Below, one piece after another: positions 46,161 to 59,700 of a DNA stretch of 64,000 bases. Numbering within the stretch: the stretch's first letter is position 1; every line of letters begins with the position of its first letter. Source of the DNA: Gnetum montanum (Eukaryota; Streptophyta; Gnetopsida; Gnetales; Gnetaceae). A program made the position numbers and the translations under genes. The stretch is from NCBI GenBank assembly GCA_015680685.1, contig MNCI01002028.1, positions 121,333-185,332 on the forward strand, in the 5' to 3' direction. A model generated the notes under the pieces. It was not told where the DNA came from. It searched no databases and saw nothing but the letters and a program-made list of their open reading frames with translations.

Positions 46161-47646
46161 TGAAGCACCATATACTTTTGTATTTCATGGCCAATTTCCA
46201 TCATGTAGTTTTCACCCCATGAAACTTGAGGTAAAACTTCATTTTAAATGTGAGGATTGTAATCCATGAGGGGTAATATCACATATTTCATACTTTTGGG
46301 GCTGAAATATGCCTCATAAGTGGTCAAAGCCTTATTCCCCAAGTGAACAAGTCACCTAGTATCTATATTTGGGATTTGGAGGGTCAAAAATATGTTTTGG
46401 AATGCCAAAAATGATAATTTGATAGGTTTCATGGGGGTTATACATTTTTCTACGCTGGAAACACTTTAGGGGGGGGGTGTAAATCTCACCTACCCCTTGT
46501 GTGGATGAGTGGGGGCTTTCCCTTCAACTTGGAAACATTTTTCCCCAATGTAGAAACTACATGCCCCCAACATGAAAGCCACAAGAACCAAATTTCATCA
46601 ATACATGCACTCCAACATTGATGAACCACTCCAACAAGGATGGTAGAAGGCTCAGCATTAGAGATCTATCTTTAGTGTAGAAGGTATGCTCTTGTTACTA
46701 TTTATAGTAAATAGAATGACCATAGGGGGAAGGCACTTACTATATATGCCAATCCCCAAAATTTGGGCATCCATGTTACCTACACGAGGCAAAAACTTGC
46801 AACAATTTGACAGCCAATTTTCAACCATTATGTAGCCAAGTCATAGCCATTTTTCAGCCCCATTCATGGCCTAAGACCTATAAAAACCAACCTCAAACAC
46901 CATTTACAGGTTTAGCACTTTTGTAATCCTATACTATTCATATTAGTCATATAATTTTTACACAGTTTAGTAATTTGGTCATAGTTCTACACTTGGGCAT
47001 TCTCAATCACTTAAGAGTTCTTACGAGTTTCCACACTTGTATTCTCTTGAACCTAGCATGGAAACCATGTGACTTGTGACCTTGTAACCCCCTTTTAGAT
47101 TTGTGAATTTTCAAGCTCCATGTTTCACTCTTGGGATTTCTAACTCCTAGGCTAGAGCACTTGGATAGCTTGTATTCTTCACACTTCTCAACCCTCACCA
47201 TAGCCAACATTACAAATCTAGAGTAGCAACATTAGAGGTTTGATAGCACTATGAGTGGTAGGACATCTACCTTGTGGAGTTAACTACATTGACTTCAAAG
47301 GGCCCTAAACCTTCATCCAAGTGAACCTCCCTACTACCCACTTAGGCACCATTTGTACACATTTCTCTAATTTATTCTTTATTCTCTCTCAATCAAGTTT
47401 TAAGTTATGGTTTTTGTATGCAATATATATTCATTTATTTTCTATGGATTATTTAAATCTATTATTAGTTTCAACATTCTATTTCTATTACCCCATTTTG
47501 CATTTTGTAAGTCCCTAGTTGATCTACTAGACCAACTAGGGCATCTAGTATCCCATTTTTTCTAGAGGCCTTCGGGATTCATGGATTGAGAACTACTACA
47601 ATGAATCCATTAGCCTTTTGAGTGATCAATTTTTTTGATTGTAATA
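46161..47646 (+). repeat. Element A 3' LTR
   Basis: Starts TGAAGCACCATATACTTTTG after the polypurine tract and ends ...gattgtaata. The end matches the window's first bases. It contains phrases like acgctggaaac, gtggatgagtgggggc and ccccaacatgaaagcc (46,440-46,700) that recur in the tandem array at 11,260-14,560. Confidence 0.8.
46877..46888 (+). promoter_or_regulatory. TATA box in A 3' LTR
   Basis: cctataaaaacc, identical to the boxes in the LTRs of element C. Confidence 0.5.
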
Positions 47647-47959
47647 CCTATGTGTCATGAGGGACATCCTCATAATTATGATTAAGACTAATCAACTAGA
47701 AAAGTGACTAGGTAGAGGATATTCAGATAAACTTGGTAGAATCCTTAGTGGAGTTGAGATATTCATGGTAAGGTTTAACCTATTGGATGTTTACCAAGAT
47801 AAGCCTGTGTGGGCTAGATGGATGATAAATGTGCATGGAACCAAATAGGTAAGTTTTATGAGAAATGTATTGTAGCTTCTAATGTGTTTGAAATTTCACC
47901 TTTTTCTAGACATGATTGGGATTATAATAAAGAACTTTATCTCATGGTTGTATCAACAC

Positions 47960-50900
47960 TTGTCATATTTTTGAATTGTGCCTATGCTTGAAGTAGTTCT
48001 TGTGGATCTTGTTATTTATAAGTGCTACTAGCCTATGTTCTTCTAATAGATTAAGATTTATTAGGTACTCTTTCTAGGCTAAGCTCAAGTTTAGGTCAAG
48101 TTTGCTAGTAGTAGGTAGATTTTGAAGCTCTACTTGGATTGTTAGCATGGGTAATTATCCATAAATTAGCTCATAGGGTAAATATTCAATGGGTAGTTTC
48201 CATGTTGTTCTATAATCCCATAGAGCATCATTTAGCTTGGTGCTCCAATCCTTTCTAAATCTACTAACTGTCCTAGTTAATATTCTAATAATATCATAGT
48301 TAGTTACTTCTTCTCAACCATTAGCTTGGGGATGATATTGTGTGTTCAGTTTATGGTTCATCCTCAGATGTTGCATGAGCTTCTTGAAAATAGTAATAGT
48401 AAAATGAGTTCCCTTATTTGAGATAAGCATTCTCAGTACTTTAAATTGATTCACCATAGGTTGTTGAAAGAACTTGGTAGCTATTTTTGCTATACCATCT
48501 TTAACTATTGCTACCTCTACTCACTTTGTGCAATAATCCATTATCACTATTATGTAGGCTTTTCCCATTTGACATTGGTGTGCTGGATCACATAAAGTTG
48601 ATTTCCTATATGTCAAACAGTTCTAATGGCTATATCCATTGTTATTATGCTTCATTTCTAGCTATTATTCCTCCATCTTTCTAGCATCTTTCATAATATT
48701 GTGTGAAGTTATGGGCATCCTAGAACAAGGTAGGTCGAAAGTAGCCTACCATTGTTAGTTTCAGTGCAATCCTATGTCCTGCATATAGGCCACCACATGG
48801 ACATTCATGTGCATCCTATAGGATTTATTGTTGATTACATTCTAATATGCACCATCAAGCTAACCCATCGACATAAATCTTGTAAAGGTTCCCATTTATT
48901 TCCGTATATCTCTTAACCTTATGAAGGAATTGTTCTTTCTATTTCTTGCTCCACTCAATAGGCAGTTCTTGTAAAGTTAAATAACTCATGTAATCCACTG
49001 TTTGTTACTTCCTTGTTGAGTCCACAGCCATTACTATCTTAGTAAACAAATTTTCATCAAGGAATTGATCTAACAATTATTATGCATGGTCTTGTGAGTC
49101 CCATCTTACTCTTAACAAGTGATCAACTAATACATTTTCCATGCCCTTCTTGTTGATCATAGTTATGTCAGTCTCTTGTAGAATAATGAGTCATCTCATC
49201 ACCTTGGGATTGACCACTGGTTTATTCATAAGAAATCAAATTACACTATGATCAGTGTGGACATAGATCATATACTTGAGCACATAGTATCTAAATTTAT
49301 CTAGAGCTTATACCATTGAGCTCTTTTTCTGTGGTGGTGTAATTAATTTGTACCCCAATAATGCTTTTTTTGGTACAATGTATATAGTATGGCCTCTTTT
49401 GGTCATCGAATTGTGTTCGTACCATGCCCAATGCATAATTTAAAGCATCTATCATGATATGAAAAGGCTTAGACTAATCCAAAGCTTGAAGGATTGGTGT
49501 CTTAATCAACTTTTTTTTTAACATTTCAAATGCCTTTTCACATGATTTAGTTCACTAAAACTATGCATCATTCTTGGTAAGCTCTACTAGTGATTTTTTA
49601 CTTTTTGAAAAATTCTTTTTAAATTTTCTATAGTATAATATGTGGCCTAAAAATTATCAAACATCTTTGATGGTTTTTTTCCTTTGGATGATGTTTTGTA
49701 TTAATCTGATCTTTTCAAGATCTACCTCTATTTCTCTTTGCAAAATTTTTTTTCCTAGCACAATCCCATCTTAGACCATAAGATGGATCTTCAGCCAGTT
49801 GTGCTTTAAGTTAGTCTCTACACATCATTTTAGTACCTACTCTAGGTGGTCCAAGGCTTGTTTGAAATCCAGCTCATATCCTGAAAAACCATCCATAAAT
49901 ACTTCAATGCCATTGCTTATCTATTTTTGCAAGATACTAAGTACAAGTATTTGAAATGTGGAGGGTGCATTGCAAAGACCAAAAGGCATTTGCTTGTAAG
50001 AAAACATTCCCCATAAACTAGTGAACTTTGTATTTTCTTGGTCCTTAGGTGCAATCTGGATCTAGTTATATCCTTTGTACCCATCTAAAAAAACTATAGT
50101 ACTCATGTCTTGCACTAGTATCTAGGACTTAGTCAAAAAAATGGCAAGGAAAAATGATCCTTGGATGTTGTAGAGTTTAATAATCAGAAGTCAATACACA
50201 CTCTCTACTTACCTTCCTTCTTTAAAACAATTACCAAATCGCTAATCCATTCATTTTCTACAATGGGATAAATGAATCCTACCTTTAGTTATTTTTCTAG
50301 TTTTTACTTGACTACTTTCCTAAGCTTTGGATTTAGCCTTCTTTGTGTTTGGTTTCATAGTTTCACCATTGGATTAGTGTATATTTGATGTTGATAAATT
50401 TTAGGATCAAGGCTAGTGGTCTCATCATAAGACCATGCAAACATTGTTGGCCACTTATTGATCACTTCCAAAAACTTCTTCTATTGTTCCTTGTCTAGGT
50501 TGACATTAATTATAATTGGCTTTTTATTATTTAAGAAATCATATTCTAGTGCTATCGGTAGAGCCTTCAATTCTAATGGTTCTAGTTCAACTTTGTCTAG
50601 GATCTTGAGCTATTTACATTCTATCTCTTCTTCATGATATATGTGTGGATAGGGATGCCTTCTTCTCAATTGCTCAAACTTGTCAATTTCTTCTACATAG
50701 GCACTTATAATTTTGTTTGTTGGTTTCATGTATTTATTTCATTCAATTTCTTCATAATCAACCACTAGGTGCCTTCTTGTTGAGTGGTTGCTTCATACCA
50801 ATATTTTTTCACACACATCTCTTCAAGACATCTTTTGCATGCTATATTATTTTCATGTTTAATTGTCCATATTTTATGCATGAAATTGCACCTATTTCAT

Positions 50901-53900
50901 TGTATTTGATATGTGGAACTTTGCATCTTTCAATGATTTTTTCTTCATCTTCCTTGGAGATTTCCAGGGACAATTCTCTAATACCAAGCCTAGCATCTAG
51001 AATGCTAAGCTAAGCTCTTACCATTATGATAGGGAACTCACCCTTGTTTTTACCTACATGAATGATTAGAAAATCAGTAGAATAGGACCAACCATTAATA
51101 TCAGTGATCACATCATCCATTTTTCCTAGTGGAATTATGATCGACTGGTCTACAATCTCTAACCAAATGTTACTTTTCTTTAATGGTGGTAGATTTTATG
51201 CTTGATACATATCTTGTGATATCAAGTTCATCCCTAACCAAGAATCAAGTAGATCCTTTCATAATTTCTAACTTGAAATTTGAAGGTATACCTAGGGATT
51301 TCTTGGGTCTATTCATTTTTGAGGAAGTGCTCCTACCTTGATCCAATGTATAATGGTTGATTTAGCATGATGGTTGTCAAATTTACATTAGACAATGATG
51401 GAAGCTTATTGTTTCTCAAAGGATTGGATGCGGATGGATTGAAATTAGATTTTATTTCCATCCTTTAAACCTTTTAGACTCATTCAAAAGAATAGTCATT
51501 TCCTAGATTGTGGTTCATGCATGGTTGCCTCCTCTTACACATTGACTATTCTAGTTGTATTCTTTTGTTGAGGTTGTGACAAAAATTCTCCCTAAATTAT
51601 AGGTGGCGGTACAAGTGGTAGAGGATTAGAAGGTTGATTCAATGGACCAGTTTCTTGTTGATGCACATATGGATTGGAATCCATCCTTAAAGGTGTAGGT
51701 CTATGATATTCTAGTGGATAGTATTGAGAAGTTTGAATTGTTACATTGCTTGGAGATATCAAATACTAGACATAGTAACCATAAGGATTTTGTTGTTGAT
51801 ATGGATACTACTATCTTGGTGGTGGCATTTCCAATAATTGTGATTTTTGTCAGTTTTGATGGTAATACTCCTGTGGCTATGGATAAGCTCCATTGAGGTA
51901 GTAGGATGGTTGGAAGGTTTGCTAGTAGTTACCTTGAGGATTAGGTAATCATTTGGACATTTTCTCTTGATGAGTCTTGGATTAAGTGCATATGCCCCTA
52001 TTTCTTGCAAATGTGTCATTATAGGGCAACACTCCTTAGGATGTTCATACTAGAACATAGTACACCTTTCCTCATCTCCTAAGCTTGTATTAGAACATTT
52101 TTCCATTGAAGCTACTTTTCCTTTTTGTCCATAATCTCTTTCCTTCTTTTTCTCCTTTTCTTTGTTGAAGCCTTTCTCAGTGCTTTCTTCCATGATATTT
52201 AAAGCTATAGTGAATTTTTCATCCACTAAATCCCACATCTTTTCTACCTTGGTTTCTATGTCAGTAATAGATTTTTGGATAGGTAGTGTCTTTTTCTGTA
52301 GCACCTTTTCCAAGGTTTCTTCTACTTGCTAATCACATACTCGTATACCTCTTTTCTGGATAGATGGATCTCTATTATACTCTTTGGGTAATTCTCTCTT
52401 TTTCAGTTCATCCTCTTTCTTTATCACTTAGTCAATGAGTCTCTAAATTTGATGGGTAGTCATTTCAAATAGTTTACCTTGGCCATAAACCCTAAGGGTT
52501 TCCCTAGTTTTATTCCTTAGCCCATCGACAATGTGCCTAAGCTACTCTCTTTGGGAAAATTCATGGCCTGGACACCTATGTAAAAGTGAATAGTATCTAT
52601 CCATTGCCACATCAAGGGATTCATGGGTCCCTTACTTCTAGCCTTGAATCTCATTTCTAAGATTGAACACTCGGGAGTAGGTTTGGTATTTATTATTGAA
52701 AAGTTCAAGCATGGTACGTCATTTTTTGATTGATTTAGGTTCTAACAATTTGTACCAGCTTTCTACCTCTTTGATGAGTGTCCTTGGGAAAAAATTTAGT
52801 TTCTTCCAGTCACTTTATATATTATGTAGGGCACATGCATCATGGAATGCTTGAAGGTGATGTTATAGATTTTCATTGTATCCACCCTCAAATCTAGGCA
52901 TGTTAACCATGTCTAGCTACTTAATGTAGCTATCCCTTATGTGCCTTATTAGAATGTAGATAGCTTCTCTTATGTTTGTCATGTTGTGAGTAGCCAACAA
53001 GGATTCATATTGACCATAGGGTTCATATGCTTGCTTGTAGTGGTGTCCCCTTTGGTACTCATACCTCGCTGTCTCTCTCTCTTTGAATCTATCCCTATTT
53101 CTTCATGGTTCATGTTCTTCATCTTCCTCATCAGAATGTTTTGGGTGAAAGTCATGTTGATCATGAATTTGATGTCTTTCTCTATCATGATTTCTATAAC
53201 TTTTTTTCCTTCAATCAAAGTCCATCAACAATTGTGAGGATGATGATGAAGTAGTGGGAGAACAATTTCATCTGGTTCTCCTTTTATGACTTTGGTAATC
53301 TTCCCTTTATGATCTAGTAGAATCTCTTGGCCTTGAATCTTGCTTGTACTTGGAATCTATTTCTTCTCTTCTTGGTGTCTCTACTAAGGTTGAATGCAAT
53401 TACACTTTGACAAGTTCTTATAGATGAATAATAGGTATTTTGGAATGGACTTCATGATCTTGGTGGAGCTTCTTTGCAACAAATACATCACCATCAATTT
53501 CTTCTAGGATAATAGGAGAGTTAACCTGATTTCCTTTGTTATGTGAATTTTTGGTTTCTATAGCAACATCTTTTCACACTTGTGCCTCTATGGTTTCATA
53601 GGGTCTTGTCATGTATTTGGTCAAATGGTACCCTTCTTATGCATGACTCAAATTCATTCTCCTTAAGGTTGTTTGAAGCATTGTGAATGTTGAATGCTCT
53701 AGAGGCAAAATGATGTTGCCCTATAGGTCTCTCCACCTCTACTACCCATCTTGGTCAAAGATGAATGTGAAATCAGGAGAGTAAGGATCATTGTAAGCAT
53801 ATGAGATTCTTGCTTGTAAAGGCATACTCCAGTCTTCATCATCATTTATTTTGTCATTGTCCCTTTGTATCTCTTTAGTAGGTGATAGTTTTTCCTTACT

Positions 53901-53930
53901 TGAAGCTATGTTATGAGTGTGACACTTGGT
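47960..53930 (-). pseudogene. gag-pol: Element D gag-pol (heavily decayed)
   Basis: Minus-strand readings in order: gag core about 52,640-52,440 (MDRYYSLLHRCPGHEF, LRHIVDGLRNKTRETL); protease region about 51,320-50,950; RT about 50,440-49,600 with FAWSYDE, RRLNPKLRKVV and MPFGLCNAPSTFQ (~49,980), a wording typical of Athila-type RT; RNase H about 49,330-49,050 (KFRYYVLKYM, FLMNKPVVNPKVM, MENVLVDHLLR); integrase about 48,560-47,960 ([30 protein letters not shown]). Dozens of stops and frameshifts. No function remains. Confidence 0.75.
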
Positions 53931-54033
53931 TACGTGTGTGTTATTGGAATTATTTGAAGATTATGAAAATTAAATTTTTTGGTCTTGATAAAATGAACTT
54001 TATAAAATAAATTTCTTAGCACACATTGACACA

Positions 54034-54051
54034 TCCTCGATAACAACACCA
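54034..54051 (-). other. Element D primer binding site, tRNA-Asp type
   Basis: Minus-strand tggtgttgttatcgagga, a mutated form of tggcgccgttgccgggga (element G, 63,305), which is complementary to the 3' end of tRNA-Asp. Confidence 0.75.
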
Positions 54052-54052
54052 A

Positions 54053-54930
54053 TGATGAGTGATGGAGTATCCAAACACTCTACCATACAAGTCACAAGTA
54101 ATAGTGTGCAACCAAATCATAATATCTAGATGGACAATGTTATTATGCTAGTAATTGATTTGAATTTTTAGATTATTGTCTTCCCACTTTGAGCTAGTGG
54201 AGTTCAAGTGTATGGTTTAGCTCTTAGTGAGGCATATGATTAACTGATGTTGTAGGCTCTTAAGTTTTTCAAAAGTGAACATGATTGAAATTATAATCCT
54301 AAGTCTAGTTAAATAAGAAAGCATAAACCTATCTTATCTTAATGTGATGGACATCTGATCCTGGTCTTCCATACATGCCTTGGACTTATGTAGCTATCAC
54401 TGGGATTACCAAGTGGTATTACTACTAAGAAAATCAAGCAATTCCACTACTAGGTTACCGAATAACTACACTTAATGCTCAAAACCAATTGTATCCATTC
54501 CACTTACTAATAACATGTAAAATAAATTAGTTTTAAAAGTAAAGTATTAAGTTAAGAAAATAGTAAGAATTATGCTGAGTAAGCAAATAAAACTAAGGAA
54601 ATGAAGCAATGATGGAAAGTAATCTTGATCTTTATTATTACCATGAACCTTATCCAAGTATAATTCATTCAAATAAAGACACTAGCCAATTTCCAAACAT
54701 CACACTATGGGAATCACTAAATCTACAAAAATAAATTGGAAGAATTTGGCTAAGGGTGGAATGAAAAGCTATCAGATTATATGCCCAAGTGTTAGTATTT
54801 ATAGGGCTACACACATCTCTAGACATCGTATTAATGATAACATAGCATGGATTACAACATTGTATCTACAACATCATTACTATGATATTGTAGATACAAT
54901 ATTGAATTATGACAAAATTTGGCTTTATCA
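54053..54930 (-). repeat. Element D 5' LTR (far end approximate)
   Basis: The PBS-side end is clear (minus: ...ccatcactcatca). Inside are cacttggtaatcccagtg (~54,395-54,412, minus), also found in F and G, and a TATA box. A perfect 13-bp inverted repeat attgtatctacaa / ttgtagatacaat lies at about 54,862-54,903. The outer end is a guess from the size of F and G LTRs. Confidence 0.6.
54797..54805 (-). promoter_or_regulatory. TATA box in D LTR
   Basis: Minus-strand ctataaata, ~60 bp downstream of the inverted repeat, the same arrangement as in F and G. Confidence 0.5.
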
Positions 54931-56739
54931 ACAAGGGATGTGGTTAATGTGCACTAGGATCATGGTGCTAAAGAAAATGAATGTAGGAGATGGTTTGGTC
55001 ATGGTAAATTCATGTTAACCTATGTTATAAAATTTTCATATAATTTAACTCTTAGGATAAGTATTAGTCCAAACGTAATAGGTTTATGATACTCACTATG
55101 AGGCTAATGTAAGGTGTGCTTGGGTTGCACCTTAAAGAAATTACATGTCATGAGTAAGATGCAAGCTATGTGTGTGTTCTAGTGGACTAGAAAATAGAAA
55201 TAATTTTTTCTCAGGAAGTTGAGTGAAGGTTAGATTAGGTATAGAGACTTAAGATAGGCTATGGCAATGGGATACATCATGTTGTGAGGTTGACAAACAT
55301 GTAAAGGAATTGTTATACATGTGCTATGTGCAACATGTAGATGTTATTGAATATGACATTATTCTTAGATTTCTATACATGTTGTGTATGTGCTAGCATG
55401 AAAACACTACAAATGATATTGAATTTAATTAGTACATATAGCTTAGATGGCTTCCAACCATTAATGTGGTAGCTTCATTCTAATGATGTTATAAGCCCCA
55501 ATGCATGTAGCATAGGTTGCTTGTGATCATATGGTAGGTGGAGTCAATATAAGAACATGGACTAGTTGGTGATGAGAAATCTTGGAGGAGTTGAAATGAT
55601 CATTTTTGTGATGCATCAATGAGGCTCCTATCTCAAACCTTATTCTAGGATCAAGGAAGTGTAGGCATGTTAGTTCCTCTAGTTGGTACATGATCTAAGA
55701 ATGATAGGTACACTTGGATCTACCATCTAAAAGGGTATTGACCTAGACTTATAAATGAGGTAGTAGGAATTAGCACTGGTAGTCGATTAAGCAATAGAAA
55801 ACTAATAAAATATTAAATAAATAGTTTAATGATTAAGAACATATACCAATGATATTATTCTTACACTGAGTGTGGATGTGTTAGTTGCCATAAGGATTTA
55901 TGAGTGAGCATTGATGATAATGGTTCTTTAGGCATAAGTTTCCATGTGTTGAGTGAGTGATGGTATGGTCTTGATTCATTCTTGATAGCATGTTAGACTA
56001 TTGATATTTGATATGAATTGTTATGTGCTATGTTGTTGGTTTCTTGACTTAGTAGTTCTATATGAGTTTGAATGCTAATGAAGTTATATCGTTGTTCATG
56101 CTTTCTTGGTTCTTGGCAAAGTAGTGATGATATCTAATGATATGATGATATATGATATGATTTATAATGTGCTTTCATGCTTGTCAATGGTGTTTAACAT
56201 GAGATGTACTAACCATGTTCAAGTTACTTAGTTTACACCCACACCTCTCCTCTAGCATAATAGTTGTCTTCTTCATGATTAGGGGACATCTAAAGGCTCC
56301 CACTTAGTCTTGTACTAATTCCTTTATGTGTAGGTGATGAAGGAGGGTTTGGTTTTACATTTCTTACTATTTTTATGAATATTCTTATGTGAGAGATGGA
56401 CTTATTTGCTGGTGGATTTGGATTAGATAGCCCATGGGTTGTAATTTGCTTATAATATATATATATATAGTGAATGTGGAAATTGGACTAGTAGAATATA
56501 TACTTAGGATATTTATATGTTGTTATATATCAATATGCTTATGTATAGTCTTTTTTATGGTTATATATATAATGATTTTATGTTGGAGTGTTGTTTCTAC
56601 ACTTTGAGCTTACTTATGCATGAAAGTTTTACCTAGTGATTTATGACTTACGACTATGTGTTTATTCAATCCATTGATTGCATTACACTTCAACTCCAAT
56701 GATATGCTAGATTATAGCCCATTCCTAAGCTAAGCTTGG
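54931..56739. other. Unresolved AT-rich sequence between D and E
   Basis: No reading frame or known domain. A (ta)n run of 14 bases lies near 56,455. Its right edge coincides with the point where E's integrase breaks off (~56,740), so it is probably part of an insertion, for example a solo LTR, but I found no clear ends. Confidence 0.4.
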
Positions 56740-59700
56740 GTTGAACATATGCGAGCTATTATACCATGCAATCTCACTATTTCCTTAATAAATAACTTAA
56801 TAATATTATTAGTTATAATAATGTGTAACAATAACATGAGAAGATTTTATTAGAAAATTTATCACTATTAATATAACATCAAATTTCCTTCTAGTTTTCA
56901 ATAATTCCAAAATTAAGTTCATGCTAATGACCTTCCACTTCCATTGAGGTATGTAATAAACATGAAGTAGTTCTTCTACCTTTTGATGTTCTACTTTGAA
57001 TTTTTGAAAAATTAAATATTTTCAACTAACCTAAGCTATCTTAAGCTTCATCTTAGGTCATAAATATTATCTTTATCAAATTGATGACAAGAACATAACA
57101 TATTGTCCTTACTAGGATCATTATCAAAATTGTGATTACATTTCCATATGTTTACATTATGATTTTATTCTTTATAAGAATGAATTTTTTCTACATTTAT
57201 ATGCATCATAAATTCTTCACTTTTCTTAGTATTTATAATTATTATTTTATTCTTTGTGTAGTTTACATTACAAACTTCCTATGACATGTTTTAATCATCT
57301 TTCATATTTTCTTTCTAGCATAGTCATTCCTCTGTTTGAACATTCATCTTCGCTTACTCAACTCTTCTAGTTAGAAGCTTGTTACTACTTATGGTGTTCT
57401 TATATAGAATAGATGATTTTATGGTTATTTTATTTAACTTTTACATAATGTGATTTCTGTCCTTTATTATGTGTTGGTTCATCTTTCATTCTTCATGTAG
57501 ATAGACATCACCTTCTTAGTTCCTCTCGTGGTTTTTCTTTTTTTCATCTATATTTTGTATGAGTGATGCTTCTATCCCATCGGTTAATGTTTATGATTAT
57601 TAAATGGACTTAATGCACACATATTCTCCTTAAGTGTTTTACCTACTACTAAACTTGGTTTTGGTGGCATAAACTACCACTCTTTGTATGTTCATTGTCT
57701 CTTCTTCCCTTTATGTGTCTTTTTCTATAACACACTTCTTGTCTTTGTCCTCAACATATAAGCATCATGCTTCCTATAGGTTCTTTCTCTCATGTAACTT
57801 TAGATTTTTAATCTTCTTGACTTAGTTTACAATTATCTTACTTATCTTTCTAGTATTTCTACGAAGTGGATCAAATCGTAGATTTTCTTTTACAAGCTAA
57901 TAGTTAATATTAAAATCAAAATCTACAAGTAATTCTACCCATATTTTCTATTGTAAATTAAGTATGACTTGCTCATAAAATATTTTTTACTCTTATAATT
58001 TATCCCTAAGATCAGCTTTTTTCCAAAAAAAAAAATAATATCACCATATTCTTAATGTAAAATTAATAATTTCTAATTCCATATCATGTACAAGGTATCT
58101 AATCTAATGATTCTTCAATTTCTGGGAAGCATAGGTAACAACATGTCCATTTTGCATGAGTACATATCATAGCCCTTCATTTGAAGCATCCATAGATTGG
58201 TTAAGTGGCTTATCTCTAGTAGGTGATATTAAAATAGAAGGTAGGATGAGCTTTTTATTTATTTATAAAATAAATTTTTCATACTTCTCTATTGATTAAA
58301 ATGACTAATCCTTGCTTAGTATCTTTGTTAAACAAGATGAAATTCTCAAAAAATATTTAACAAATCTTGAATAATAACTTCATAAACCTAAGAAACTTCT
58401 CATTGCCATTATAGTACTAGGCCTTAGCTACTCCCATATCACCTAGGTCTTTATTGGGCCTACTATTATACCTATATTTGACACTATGTGACTAAGAAAT
58501 TGCACTTCTTTTTTGCCAAAATAAGCACTTTGATGATCAAGCATATAATTGATTTTCTCTTAGAAGCTATAATACTATACTCAAATGATCCACATGTTCA
58601 TCCTCTCTTTTGGAATATACCAAAATATCATGAATGAATTCTATCATAAATTTATCCAAATAAGGTCTCAACACACTATTCATTAAGCACATGAGGATTG
58701 TATGAGCATTTGTTAACCCAAATGGCAATATAAGAAATTCATAGTACATGTATCCTTCTCTTTAATCCCTAATTGACAATATCTAGATTTCAAGTCTATT
58801 TTAAAAAATAAAATTTTATCTCTAAGTTTTCAAATAAGTTATTTATTCTATGTGGAAAATATTTATTTTTAATTCTAACTTGATTCAACAACCTATGCTT
58901 AATGAATACTTTTATACTTTTATTTTTCTTTTTCAAAAATAATACTAATGCACCCCCAGAATATACACTTATTAAATAAGACCTTTATTAATAATTTTTT
59001 GAACTTGATTCCTGAGTTTTGTTAAATCAATTGGTAACATTTGATGTGATGCCTTAGAACTTGGTGTTGTTCTTAGTTTAAACGTAATATCAATTTCTAT
59101 ATCTCATTTTATAGTAAACCTTGGTACTTATTTTGTAAATGCATGTAGACATTAATTTTCTAAACAAGTATGCATCTTTCTAAAAATTCATGAAATTCTT
59201 GGAGAAAATCAAATCAACCTTAATAGGTCTTTGTTTTGCTACTACAAAGACTTGTTATCTTCCATTGACTTTAATTACATTGTCTTAGTCTTACAATAAA
59301 GGAAGTCATTATGCTTACTTAACCATATGAACTCTCAAAATAATATAATATTCTTCTAAATCCATAATAAATAAATCTATATTTTATTTCTTATTTTATA
59401 TCTTTAGTATGAGCTACTTGCATTCATTTTGTACTATATATCCATTATGTTATACTACTTGAACAAATAATGAAGGTTTTAATTTTTCATAAGATACTTT
59501 TAATCTTTTCATGATTTGAACATCCTTAGCATAACCAATTATGTATTTTCTCTTGTATTGTTTCTAAACAAGACATGAAAATGGGAAGGTTCTCTAACTA
59601 GTGCTATTCTCATAAAACCTATAATTAATTTTTGAGTATAATAGGTAGGGAATATTAGCATCAAATTTTTACCTTCGAACTACTACTATGCAAGCATGAA

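Larger units (their letters stand above)
1..47646 (+). mobile_element. Element A: outer Tat-like Ty3/gypsy LTR retrotransposon, 5' LTR mostly off-window
   Basis: The window opens in the last ~42 bases of A's 5' LTR; its 3' LTR ends at 47,646. Between them lie a primer binding site, a leader, an antisense gene, long tandem repeats, pol, a polypurine tract and the 3' LTR. The pol has RT, RNase H and a second RNase H before integrase, the domain order known for the Tat lineage. Three foreign pieces interrupt it: X (~4,870-8,065), B (14,979-23,308) and C (26,197-45,084). Without B, C and X the visible internal part is about 16 kb. No gag or protease is recognisable. Its own target duplication cannot be tested because the left end is outside the window. 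Confidence 0.75.
47647..54930 (-). mobile_element. Element D: Athila-like Ty3/gypsy element, minus strand, 3' end cut by element A
   Basis: Read on the minus strand: 5' LTR, tRNA-Asp-type primer site, gag, protease, RT, RNase H, integrase. A's right end lies within or just after D's integrase tail, so A most likely inserted into D, and D's 3' LTR should lie left of the window. All coding is heavily decayed. The PBS and LTR-end sequence match elements F and G. Confidence 0.7.

Noticed and set aside
51714-51896. Plus-strand short frame between 51,714 and 51,896
   Set aside because: It lies opposite the decayed gag-protease of element D and shows no features of its own.
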